A stretch of 53,702 nucleotides of DNA from an uncultured Pseudoxanthomonas sp. (GTDB lineage Bacteria > Pseudomonadota > Gammaproteobacteria > Xanthomonadales > Xanthomonadaceae): contig CAMPIO010000017.1 in assembly GCA_946886405.1 (NCBI GenBank), positions 1-53,702 on the forward strand, read 5' to 3'. A model generated the notes under the pieces. It had not been told where the DNA came from. It did no database searches and was given only the letters and a program-made list of their open reading frames with translations. The translations under genes and the position numbers were made by a program. Each line of letters starts with the position of its first letter. Position 1 is the stretch's first letter. Positions 31,904 through 40,043 of the stretch are shown here, piece after piece.

Positions 31904-33039
31904 CCATGACGATCACCCGACGCCATTTCCTGGCGGCCGCCAGCGCCGCCACCACGCTCACTCTCTGGCCCCGGATCGCGCAGGCGGCGGAAGGGCGGGA
32001 CACGCGTCTGCTCGTGGTCTTGCTGCGCGGTGGACTGGACAGCCTGCACGCGGTCATTCCCGTGGGCGATCCGCACCACGCGCGCCTGCGCGTCGCACTG
32101 GCGGCCGAGGGCGGGCAGCGACTGGATGCGGATTTCGCGTTGCACCCCGCCATGTCCTTCAGCCACGCGCTGTACGCACGCCGCGAGTGGCTGCCCGTGG
32201 TCGCCGTGGCGCCGCCCTACCGGCAACGCTCGCACTTCGAGGCGCAGGACAATCTGGAAAACGGCAGTGGCGCGGGCCGTGGCGCCTCCACCGGCTGGCT
32301 CAACCGCTGCGTGGCCACGCTGCCGGCGTCGCGTGCGCTGTCGGTCAGTACGGTGATGCCGTTGATCCTGCGCGGCGCTGCCGACACTTCGACGTGGTCG
32401 CCGCCATTGCAGGAAGAGGTCAATCCGATCCTGCTGCAACGCCTGCAGACGCTGTATGCCGCCGACCCGCACCTCGCGCAGCCGTTCGACCAGGCCATCG
32501 AGGCGCAAGGCATGCAGGCGGGCGGCAATGTCGCCCGCCTGCCCCAGGCGATGGCAGCGGCGGCACGCTTCCTGGCGGCGCCCGAGGGGCCGCGCATCGG
32601 CTTTGTCGAAAACGCGGGATGGGACACGCACGCGCAGCAGGGGCCGGTGTTGGCACGCAAGCTGGCCGAGCTCGACCAGGGCCTGCGCCAGTTCCACGAT
32701 GGCATCGGCGCGGCGTGGTCGCGCACGGTCGTGATGGTGGTTACCGAGTTCGGTCGTACCGCTGCGGTCAACGGGACGGGCGGCACCGACCACGGCACGG
32801 GCACGGTGGCGATGCTGGCCGGTGGTGCGGTGGCCGGCGGGCGCGTGGCCGGCGACTGGCCTGGACTGGCGCCGGCGCAGCTCAACGAAGGCCGCGACCT
32901 GCGGGCGAGCACGGATCTGCGCAGCGTCTTCAAGGGCGTGGTGGGCGACCATCTGGGCGTGGCGCGTGCCGCACTCGATGCGGGGGTGTTCCCGGACAGC
33001 GCGAACGTTCCGGCGATGGGTGGCCTGCTGCGCGGTTGA
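31900..33039 (+). CDS. DUF1501 protein, Tat-exported
   Basis: 379 aa. N-terminal twin-arginine signal TRRHFLAAAS followed by a hydrophobic segment to AQAA. The domain has the alkaline-phosphatase/sulfatase-like fold of DUF1501: VVLLRGGLDSLHAVIP near the N-terminus, AGWDTHAQQG and TEFGRT, GGTDHGTGT. ATG 31900 overlaps the stop of the DUF1800 gene; ATG 31906 also fits. The Asp/His motifs suggest metal binding. The substrate is unknown. Confidence 0.92.
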   Translation: MTMTITRRHFLAAASAATTLTLWPRIAQAAEGRDTRLLVVLLRGGLDSLHAVIPVGDPHHARLRVALAAEGGQRLDADFALHPAMSFSHALYARREWLPVVAVAPPYRQRSHFEAQDNLENGSGAGRGASTGWLNRCVATLPASRALSVSTVMPLILRGAADTSTWSPPLQEEVNPILLQRLQTLYAADPHLAQPFDQAIEAQGMQAGGNVARLPQAMAAAARFLAAPEGPRIGFVENAGWDTHAQQGPVLARKLAELDQGLRQFHDGIGAAWSRTVVMVVTEFGRTAAVNGTGGTDHGTGTVAMLAGGAVAGGRVAGDWPGLAPAQLNEGRDLRASTDLRSVFKGVVGDHLGVARAALDAGVFPDSANVPAMGGLLRG

Positions 33040-33041
33040 AG

Positions 33042-36000
33042 TCAGGGCGCGGCGTGGCGCAACTCGCCACGCGCCAGCGCGGTGGCTTCGTCGACTTCCA
33101 TCGGGCGGCCGAAGAAATAGCCCTGCATCTCGTCGCAGCCCATCTGCTGCAGGGCATGCATCTGTTCCGACGTCTCCACGCCTTCGGCGATGGTGCGCAG
33201 GCCCATTTCGTGCGCCAGTACGAGGATGGTGCGCGCGATGGCGCGGTCGGTGCTCTCCGTGGCGATGCCGTCGACGAAGCTGCGGTCGATCTTGATGATG
33301 TCCAGCGGCAGGCGCTGCAGGTAGGCCATGCTGGAATAGCCCGTGCCGAAATCGTCCAGGGCCAACTGCACGCCCAGTGCGTGCAGCGCTTGCAGCATCT
33401 GCTGTGCGGCCCCCATGTCCTCCACCAGCACGCTCTCGGTGAGCTCCAGCGTCAAGGCATCGGCGGGCAGGGCGTGGCGTTGCAGGCAGTCGGCGATCCA
33501 CGGCGCCAGCGTGGGCTGGCCGAGCTGGCTGGGGGACAGGTTCACCGCCATGCCGAGCGAACGCAGGCCCATCGCGCGCCAGCGTGCCAGTTGCTGGCAG
33601 GCCTGTTCGAGGACGAAGTGGCCGATGTCCTCCATCAGTCCCGCGCTTTCCGCGAGCGGGATGAAGACGGATGGCGGCACTTCACCCCACGCGGGATGCC
33701 GCCAGCGCGCCAGCGCCTCGAAGCCGGTCAGCTGCGAGGTGTCGCCGGCCACCACGGGCTGGTAGGCGAGCCGCAACTGACCCCGGGCGACCGCTTCGCG
33801 CAGGGCAGTGACGCGACTCAACCGATCGTTGGCTTCCTGCTGGGTGCTGGCCGAGGGCAGGCGTACCTGATTGCGGCCGGCGCGCTTGGCCAGATGGCGC
33901 GCGTCGTCGGCGCTGCGCAGCAGGGACTGCAGGTCGGCGCCATGCTCCGGCGAATGCGCCAGGCCGATGCTGGCGGTGACGGTGAACGACGGATGCGTGG
34001 AATACAGCGCGATGGGCTGGCCGACCGCGCGACGGATGTCTTCGGCCAATCGCGTGAGCTGGTCGATGTCGATGTCGGCGAAATGCGCGAGAAACCCTTC
34101 GCCGCCGTAGCGATGCACGCTGCCCAGCCCATCGCAGGCGGCCGAGATGCGCTGCCCCATGCGCCTCAGCACTTCGTCGCCACCGTCGTGGCCGAACGAA
34201 TCGTTGACCATGCCGAAACCGTCCAGGTCGACGATCGCCAGGCCGTGGCCGGAGCGCGACGGCGCGGCGATCTTCTCGGTGATCAGGTTGGCCTGCGCGG
34301 AGAAGCGGGACAGGCCGGTCGCACTGTCCATCGCCGCGGCGTCATTGAGTCGGCGCTGCGCGTCGAGGCGACGTTCGGTTTCCTGCAGCAGCGAACGCGC
34401 GGTCTCCGCGGCTTCCGACGATCGTCGCCGCGAAATGTCCAACAGGAACAGCACGAAGGCGATCAGCAGGCCACTGCTGAGTCCACCCACCACCAGTGCC
34501 CGTGGCAGCGTGAACGACGTCAATGCGGGCGGTGCCCACAGTTCCAGCCGCACCTCATGGCCCGGCAACGAGACGCGCTCCACCGACAGCGGTGATCCCT
34601 GTGGCCGCCCCTGCTCCAGCGTCGCCATGCCTTCGGCGCTGGCGCGCACCGGGCGATCCGAGAGCACGGCCTTGGTCAGGGTCCGGACGAAGTCGTCCAG
34701 CGCGATGAACGCCTGCGTGCGACGCCCGGTGGTATCGACGGTGAGCCACCATCCACCGGCAACCGGCTGCAGGTGGCCTGTATCCGCCACGGGCGAGGGG
34801 GGTGACGGCGCGACCGGAGCATCGAAGCCGGGCTGTACCCAGCGGAACTCGCCGCCATCGTCGACGCTTCGCACGACCCGGAACCCGGCGTAGCTGGTCA
34901 CCATGTCGGCAACGTAGTGATCGAACAGCCCTTCGGCGGCATCGGGCGCGGCAGCGGTGAGCGCAGCAGACAACTGGCGAAGTGCGCCTCGACGCAGTTC
35001 GACGCCACGCAGGAACGTCGGCTCCGTGCTCGCCGTCTGCGTCTTCATCACGTTGCGCGCCATCGTGTCGCGATCGACGGTGGCGGCGCCCCAGTAGAGG
35101 CCGCCCAGCACCAGTGCAGCCGCCATCGGCAACACGCCGAACAGCCGTTCACGCAGTGAATTCTCACCTGAGACCGCCAGCGCCAGGCCCAGGGCGACCA
35201 ACTGTGCCGAGGCCGTCAACGAGATCTGGTAGATCGACAAGCCTTCGCGGTGATAGGGCAACTGGATCAACAGGCCCAGCGTGGCCATGCCGGCCACCGA
35301 CGCCATCGCGATGCCGAGTCCGCGGGTGATGCCCCAGCGCACGCTTTCCCAACGCTGCAGCGACTGCGGCAGCGTGGCGACGGCTATCCACGCCGTCAGC
35401 ACGCCGTAGTCGGTGTAACCGCCGATCAACGGCGTGGTCGCGCGTGGCAGCCATCCCATCCGGTGCAGCAGGGCGTTCGCGGGCGTGGGGACGCCTCCCA
35501 GGGTCTGCAGCAACGTGAGCAGGAGTGGCACGGTGACCAGCGCGAGTACGATCCAGGCTGCGCGTTCCTGGTCACGCTGGCGCAGCAGCAACGCCAGGGC
35601 CACCAGCGCGACGCACAAGGTCGAGAGCGGGCGCATGGGCGGGAAGTCCACGCCCATCTTGCCGACCAGGCTGCCAGGGACGTGCCAGCCGACCAGCGCG
35701 AGCAGCGCGAACGCCAGCACGAACGCGACCAGTTCCGTGCTGGTCTCCAGACGGCGTCCGGCATGCAATGAAGGCGTATACACCAGCAGGAACATCGCCA
35801 ACGCCGACAGCGAGAGCGACCAGCTGACTTCCGCTGCAGCGCCGCCAGGCTGCAAGGCGCCGAGCACCGGCTGCACGGCGAGCAGCAACAGGGCGGCGGC
35901 GAAGACACGCATCACGAATTCCGGCCAGAAGCCGCGCCACGCGCGCGTCCAGACGATGACCGTCGCCGCAGCCAGCACCAGACACGTGCCTAGCGCATGG

Positions 36001-36215
36001 AACTGCCACACGTGCAGGACCAGCAGCACCGTCAACAGGCAGGCGACCGCCAGTCGCACCGGCCGCTGCGTGTTGCGCCACGTGGCGATGGCCACCAGCA
36101 CGCCCACCACGGGCACGCTGTCGTCGAGGAGATGGCCGTTGCCGGCGTCCATCAGGGTGAAGGCGGCGGCCAGCAGCCACGCGAGCGCTGCCGCAAAGCG
36201 CTGCGCCCACTGCAT
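33042..36215 (-). CDS. Membrane GGDEF-EAL protein, probable c-di-GMP phosphodiesterase
   Basis: 1057 aa. About ten membrane segments (1-410), a periplasmic sensor region (about 415-570), a membrane segment (ALVVGGLSSGLLIAFVLFLL), then GGDEF and EAL domains. The cyclase signature is GGEGF, not GG(D/E)EF, so synthesis is probably lost. The EAL domain is intact: FEALARWRH, ELTES, LDDFGTGYSS, KIDRSFV, AEGVET, so it should hydrolyse c-di-GMP. ATG 36215 has a weak SD; TTG 36245, with AGGGGA before it, is an alternative start. Confidence 0.9.
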   Translation of the reverse strand: MQWAQRFAAALAWLLAAAFTLMDAGNGHLLDDSVPVVGVLVAIATWRNTQRPVRLAVACLLTVLLVLHVWQFHALGTCLVLAAATVIVWTRAWRGFWPEFVMRVFAAALLLLAVQPVLGALQPGGAAAEVSWSLSLSALAMFLLVYTPSLHAGRRLETSTELVAFVLAFALLALVGWHVPGSLVGKMGVDFPPMRPLSTLCVALVALALLLRQRDQERAAWIVLALVTVPLLLTLLQTLGGVPTPANALLHRMGWLPRATTPLIGGYTDYGVLTAWIAVATLPQSLQRWESVRWGITRGLGIAMASVAGMATLGLLIQLPYHREGLSIYQISLTASAQLVALGLALAVSGENSLRERLFGVLPMAAALVLGGLYWGAATVDRDTMARNVMKTQTASTEPTFLRGVELRRGALRQLSAALTAAAPDAAEGLFDHYVADMVTSYAGFRVVRSVDDGGEFRWVQPGFDAPVAPSPPSPVADTGHLQPVAGGWWLTVDTTGRRTQAFIALDDFVRTLTKAVLSDRPVRASAEGMATLEQGRPQGSPLSVERVSLPGHEVRLELWAPPALTSFTLPRALVVGGLSSGLLIAFVLFLLDISRRRSSEAAETARSLLQETERRLDAQRRLNDAAAMDSATGLSRFSAQANLITEKIAAPSRSGHGLAIVDLDGFGMVNDSFGHDGGDEVLRRMGQRISAACDGLGSVHRYGGEGFLAHFADIDIDQLTRLAEDIRRAVGQPIALYSTHPSFTVTASIGLAHSPEHGADLQSLLRSADDARHLAKRAGRNQVRLPSASTQQEANDRLSRVTALREAVARGQLRLAYQPVVAGDTSQLTGFEALARWRHPAWGEVPPSVFIPLAESAGLMEDIGHFVLEQACQQLARWRAMGLRSLGMAVNLSPSQLGQPTLAPWIADCLQRHALPADALTLELTESVLVEDMGAAQQMLQALHALGVQLALDDFGTGYSSMAYLQRLPLDIIKIDRSFVDGIATESTDRAIARTILVLAHEMGLRTIAEGVETSEQMHALQQMGCDEMQGYFFGRPMEVDEATALARGELRHAAP

Positions 36216-36763
36216 GGGCCGCCGAAGGTCCTGGTGTATCGCCAATGCTGTCCCCTGCGGAGCCGACACCCCGTGGCACTGTGATACCCAAATCATCGGC
36301 GGGCTGCAAGCACGGCCACGTCGTTCAGCGAGCCACCTTCGGCTCGGCGTGCCCGCGTTCGCCAGCAGGCGGGGAAATGCGTGTAGTCCAGTGGTGCGCG
36401 CATGGTCGGTGGCTCGCACAGGGTTTGCTGCAAGGCAGCCGGTAGGCGTAGGAGCGCCCCGATCCAGGCGCGCATCGCGCACGCACGTGACCCACGTCAA
36501 CATTCCGTCGTCTCGCCTCGTTGGTGTGTGACCGCGCTTGCCCGTTCATCCTGAAGGCGGCGCCGCCTGTGCGACGCGCGAAGACGGTCGCGTACTTGCG
36601 CGGCGACGGTGCCTTGCTCGGTGGGCAGCACAAGCCACCGTTCGAGGGTGGTATCCGCGGCCGCCGTTCCAGTGCGAACGTCACCGTCATGTGTTTCGCA
36701 CAGCAGCGCATCGCGGGCGCACGCATGCGCTAGAGTCCGCAGACTTTCCCGTGGAGCATCCGC
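36216..36763. other. Intergenic region without a supported gene
   Basis: This 548-bp gap lies between the divergent GGDEF-EAL and MAPEG genes. It has a GTAGGAGCGCC segment at about 36448, a degenerate REP-like piece, and a TAGAGT -10-like box at 36731-36736 upstream of the MAPEG gene. Open frames crossing it lack a ribosome-binding site or coding character. I see no riboswitch I can support. Confidence 0.45.
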
Positions 36764-37153
36764 ATGCCGATCGAACTCACGATGTTGGCCTGGTCCGTTG
36801 CACTGGGCGTGCTCCACGTTCTGCTCGGTGCGGCACTGACCACGCGGCAGCGTGGACTGGGCTGGAATGTCGGCGCGCGCGACGCCGCATTGCCGCCGCT
36901 GCAGGGAGTGGCGGCGCGGGTGGATCGCGCGCTCCGGAACTTCCTGGAAACCTTTCCGTTCTTCGCCGCCGCCGTGCTTGCCGTGGTCTGGCTGGGTCGC
37001 GGAGACGCGACCACGGCGCTGGGTGCGCAGTGCTACTTCTGGGCGCGACTCGTTTACGTGCCGGTGTATGCAGCGGGTGTGCCCTACCTGCGCACGGTCA
37101 TCTGGGCCGTGTCGTTGTGGGGTTTGCTGCAGCTTCTGTGGGCATTGCTGTGA
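36764..37153 (+). CDS. MAPEG-family membrane protein
   Basis: 129 aa with four membrane segments. The pattern GWNVGARDAALPPLQGVAAR, then RNFLETFPFF and RLVYVPVYAAGVPYLRTVIW is that of bacterial MAPEG proteins, relatives of microsomal glutathione S-transferases. Bacterial substrates are mostly unknown. GGAG precedes ATG 36764. Confidence 0.93.
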   Translation: MPIELTMLAWSVALGVLHVLLGAALTTRQRGLGWNVGARDAALPPLQGVAARVDRALRNFLETFPFFAAAVLAVVWLGRGDATTALGAQCYFWARLVYVPVYAAGVPYLRTVIWAVSLWGLLQLLWALL

Positions 37154-37271
37154 TGCGCGGGCAGGCCAAGGATTCATGGGGCGGTCGGCAGCCCCGCCGG
37201 ATTTGACCCTAGACTAGGGCGACCCCACCCAGTCGGGCCCACCGGCCCGGCGTCACGCCGTGATCGACCGG

Positions 37272-38405
37272 ATGCTGTCCCGTAATCCCCGCCTGTTCCT
37301 CACTCCGCTGCTGATCGCAAGCCTGCTTGTCGCCTGCAGCCCCGGCTCCCCCGACGTCGCGCCCGATGCCATGGCCGAAGCGTCTCCAACGGCTGCGCCG
37401 CCGGATACGCCCGCGCAGCAGGCGGAACGGGGCGACGGTGCAGTCTCATCGGACCCGGTGGCGGTGCCGGCGTCGACGCCGCGCGAGGGCCTGCCCACTG
37501 ACTGGCCGGTCGCGCAGGTGAGCTCCGGCAAGGCTTGGGTGAGCTGCCAGGCCGACTACACCACGGAACAGGGCGATGGCGTTCCGTTGGAGTCTTTGGC
37601 CTTCTTCAGCGTGGTCGATGCGCTTTCTCCCTGCCAGAAGGGCGGCGTGCTGCGCCTGCGCTACCAGGGCAAGATTGCCGCCGATTTCACCGACCTTGTC
37701 GCGCGCGTCGCCGACATCGCCGGCCGCATGGGTATCTACAAGCGCATCCTCGATCTCGACTCCGCTGGCGGCCAGGTGGAGGACGCCATCAAGGCGGGCG
37801 ACGTCATCGGCGCCGACGGCTGGACCGTCTGGGTGCGTGAGGACTCCGTGTGCCATAGCGCGTGCGTGTTCGTGCTCGGTGCCGGCGACAACCGGATGAT
37901 CTCCGGCAAGGTGGGCGTGCACCGCATCATCCGCATGAGTTCCACCGCCACCACGCGTGCCGAGCTCAATGACGAGCTGCGTGGTGTGTACGGTCGCGTG
38001 AAGGACTACCTGGAGCGCAACGGCGTGGCGGTCGCCATCGCCGACCTGATGATGACGGTGCCCAACCGCCGCCTGCGCCTGTTGAGCAAGGACGAGTTGC
38101 AGGAATACGGCCTGGACGGCACCAATGCCGCGCAGGACGACCTGGACCGGCTGCAGCTGATGCGCCGTTGCGGCGACGACTTCGTGATGCGCCGCGACGC
38201 GTTCATGCGCAGCTTCGACGGCGAGTGCAAGGCGGCCGGCAAGGACCTGGACCAGATGCAGGCCTGTGGGCTCGCGCTGCGCGAGCAGTTCCGTTTCCCC
38301 GATGCCAAGTGTCCGGCGGATAGTCCGCTGTCGGAGTTCGATCGGGTTGCCGATCTGGACGTCGAAGCGGCGGAGGCTTCGGACAATCCCGGCACTGCGC
38401 CCTAG
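37272..38405 (+). CDS. ClpP-fold lipoprotein (COG3904-like)
   Basis: 377 aa. Lipobox LLVAC-SPGS and an Ala/Pro-rich linker (about 25-75). The core (100-300) resembles the ClpP/crotonase fold: DLDSAGGQVEDAIKAGDVI, then CHSACVFVLGAG with Ser in the nucleophile position and GKVGVHRI with a His. This is the COG3904 pattern, predicted periplasmic serine hydrolases. Several C-terminal cysteines likely pair. ATG 37272 is chosen because it precedes the signal peptide; GTG 37260 would add four residues. The stop overlaps the convergent S4 gene by 3 bp. Confidence 0.82.
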   Translation: MLSRNPRLFLTPLLIASLLVACSPGSPDVAPDAMAEASPTAAPPDTPAQQAERGDGAVSSDPVAVPASTPREGLPTDWPVAQVSSGKAWVSCQADYTTEQGDGVPLESLAFFSVVDALSPCQKGGVLRLRYQGKIAADFTDLVARVADIAGRMGIYKRILDLDSAGGQVEDAIKAGDVIGADGWTVWVREDSVCHSACVFVLGAGDNRMISGKVGVHRIIRMSSTATTRAELNDELRGVYGRVKDYLERNGVAVAIADLMMTVPNRRLRLLSKDELQEYGLDGTNAAQDDLDRLQLMRRCGDDFVMRRDAFMRSFDGECKAAGKDLDQMQACGLALREQFRFPDAKCPADSPLSEFDRVADLDVEAAEASDNPGTAP

Positions 38406-38623
38406 CGGGACGCAATCACCCGGATTTCGACCTCGCCGACCCGGACCGTCTGATCGGCCCGGATCTTGGCGGTCTTGCGCAGCTCCACCGCGCCATCCAC
38501 CGTCACCTCGCCACTGGCGACGATGGCCTTGCCCTGGCCGCCACTGTCGGCGATGCCGACCAGTTTCAGCAGCTGGTTGAGTTCCACGTGCTCGCGGTCC
38601 AGGTCGAAGTCGATGCGTTGCAT
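38402..38623 (-). CDS. S4-domain RNA-binding protein (YbcJ-like)
   Basis: 73 aa, a single S4 RNA-binding domain: LNQLLKLVGIADSGGQGKAI and VASGEVTVDGAVELRKTAKI. Similar to YbcJ, a small RNA-binding protein near the ribosome in other bacteria. The ATG lies six bases after TACACT with no SD. Its stop codon overlaps the stop of the convergent ClpP-fold lipoprotein gene. Confidence 0.92.
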   Translation of the reverse strand: MQRIDFDLDREHVELNQLLKLVGIADSGGQGKAIVASGEVTVDGAVELRKTAKIRADQTVRVGEVEIRVIASR

Positions 38624-38629
38624 GCATGC

Positions 38630-38635
38630 AGTGTA
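38630..38635 (-). promoter_or_regulatory. -10 hexamer, probable leaderless start
   Basis: On the lower strand TACACT, six bases, then ATG 38623. No SD is seen. Confidence 0.5.
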
Positions 38636-38647
38636 AGCCGGCCGCGA

Positions 38648-39346
38648 TCATTCGCTCTCGAAGCGGGCGATCTCGTCGACCTGGGCGCGGGCGCGCTGCA
38701 GGCTGCCACCGGTCACGCTGGCGTCCACCGCCTTGGCCAGGCGCGGGCGGGCCGGATCGCGCGACCAGCGGTGGAACCAGGCGGTCGCGGCCAGCCCTGC
38801 GACACCCACGCCCAGCCCGATCCAGACCAGTTCCGGCGCGTTCGCGTACAGATCGTGGCCGCCCAGGCCCGCCAGCACCATCAGCAGCGGCACCCACAGG
38901 AACCACCAGGGCAGTCCGGCCAGCATGCCGTTGACGATGTAGGTCCGCCGCAGCACGGCGAGGCGCTTCTGGATGTCGACAACGGGCTGGGTGTAGTCGA
39001 TCTCGCGGATGCGCAGCAGTGTCTGGCCCGCCATGGCGATCGTGGCGATGCCGTACAGCTGCACCACGATGCCGGCGACGAGGGTCGTCCACGGCAGGCC
39101 GTCGCCGGACTGCCCGCCCCGGATCCACAGCAGTGCCGCCAGCAGGATGAAGGGGATGCCGAACAACGTCTGCACCACCTGGCCCCAGAACAGGGGGCGC
39201 AGGCTGGAGAGAGCCTTCTGCTTGCGCTGTTCCAGCAGCACGTGGGTCTGCAGGGCGTCATGGCGTTCGAGGCGGCGGGACAGTGTCTGCCACGCGAGTT
39301 TCAGGTCATCGGGTTCCATGGCGGGGTTTCCGTAGTGAGAAGTCAT
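38648..39346 (-). CDS. Membrane protein coupled to an ECF sigma factor
   Basis: 232 aa. A cytoplasmic N-terminal segment of about 50 residues (EPDDLKLAWQTLSRRLERHD) precedes four membrane segments and a short C-terminal tail. It begins 3 bp after the sigma stop, with AGGAAC as SD inside the sigma gene, so it is translationally coupled. No zinc motif (HxxxCxxC) is present, so it is not a classical anti-sigma factor. Position suggests it may hold or sense for that sigma factor; this is inference. Confidence 0.82.
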   Translation of the reverse strand: MTSHYGNPAMEPDDLKLAWQTLSRRLERHDALQTHVLLEQRKQKALSSLRPLFWGQVVQTLFGIPFILLAALLWIRGGQSGDGLPWTTLVAGIVVQLYGIATIAMAGQTLLRIREIDYTQPVVDIQKRLAVLRRTYIVNGMLAGLPWWFLWVPLLMVLAGLGGHDLYANAPELVWIGLGVGVAGLAATAWFHRWSRDPARPRLAKAVDASVTGGSLQRARAQVDEIARFESE

Positions 39347-39349
39347 TGG

Positions 39350-39871
39350 TCAGAGTTCCTGGCGTAGCCGCTGTTTCAGCCGGCTGATCTTGGTGGCGAC
39401 ATTGGTTTCGCTGAGGCCCAGCACATCGGCCATCTCGCGGTGACTGTGGTCTTCCAGGTAGAGCAGCAGCAGCGCACGGTCGAGCGGCGGCTGTGTCCGG
39501 ATGAAGCGGTACAGCAGGTCGACCTGCTGGCGCCCTTCGTGATCGTGCGCATGCGGATCGGCTAGGTCGTGGTGGTCTTCGCTCCACGCCTCGGACGATG
39601 GCGCCCGTGTGCGGCTGCGGACGTCGGAAATCGCGACATTCAGCGCGATGCGGTACATCCACGTGGCGAACGGGCGGGCGGGGTCGTAGCCCGGCCAGGC
39701 CCGCCACAGTTGCGCGGCGATGTCCTGCATCAGGTCGTCGCGGTCGTCGGGGTGCCAGGCATACGTGCCGGCCACCTTGGCGACGATGCCGCGATGGGCC
39801 TGCAGCAGTGCCGGGAAGCCGGCACAGGGGGCGGTGTCCGTCTGGGATGTCATGGCAAGGGTCGATTCCAT
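39350..39871 (-). CDS. ECF sigma factor
   Basis: 173 aa. Region 2 runs about residues 20-90 (RGIVAKVAGTYAWHPDDRDD, then FATWMYRIALNVAISDVRSR); region 4 runs about 120-170 (PLDRALLLLYLEDHSHREMA, then LSETNVATKISRLKQRL). The last pattern with TNVATKISR is that of ECF factors that follow a membrane partner in Xanthomonadaceae. CAGGA precedes ATG 39871; ATG 39853 is possible. Target genes are unknown. Confidence 0.92.
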   Translation of the reverse strand: MESTLAMTSQTDTAPCAGFPALLQAHRGIVAKVAGTYAWHPDDRDDLMQDIAAQLWRAWPGYDPARPFATWMYRIALNVAISDVRSRTRAPSSEAWSEDHHDLADPHAHDHEGRQQVDLLYRFIRTQPPLDRALLLLYLEDHSHREMADVLGLSETNVATKISRLKQRLRQEL

Positions 39872-40043
39872 TCCTGCACCGGGTCGATTGTGCGGTCTGC
39901 AAGGTGATTCGCCGGCGCGCGGAAAACATCACACGGCCACGCGCCTGAACCCGGCCGGGCGTGCTGCAACGCGACAGGAGGCCCCCTTAAGGCGCACAAT
40001 ATGCGGCTCGGCGTGCGGCTCCGCGACGCCCCGGAGTGTCCGC

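Noticed and set aside
36521..36733. 70-codon frame in the 36216-36763 gap
   Set aside because: No ribosome-binding site, skewed composition and overlap with an equally open frame on the other strand.
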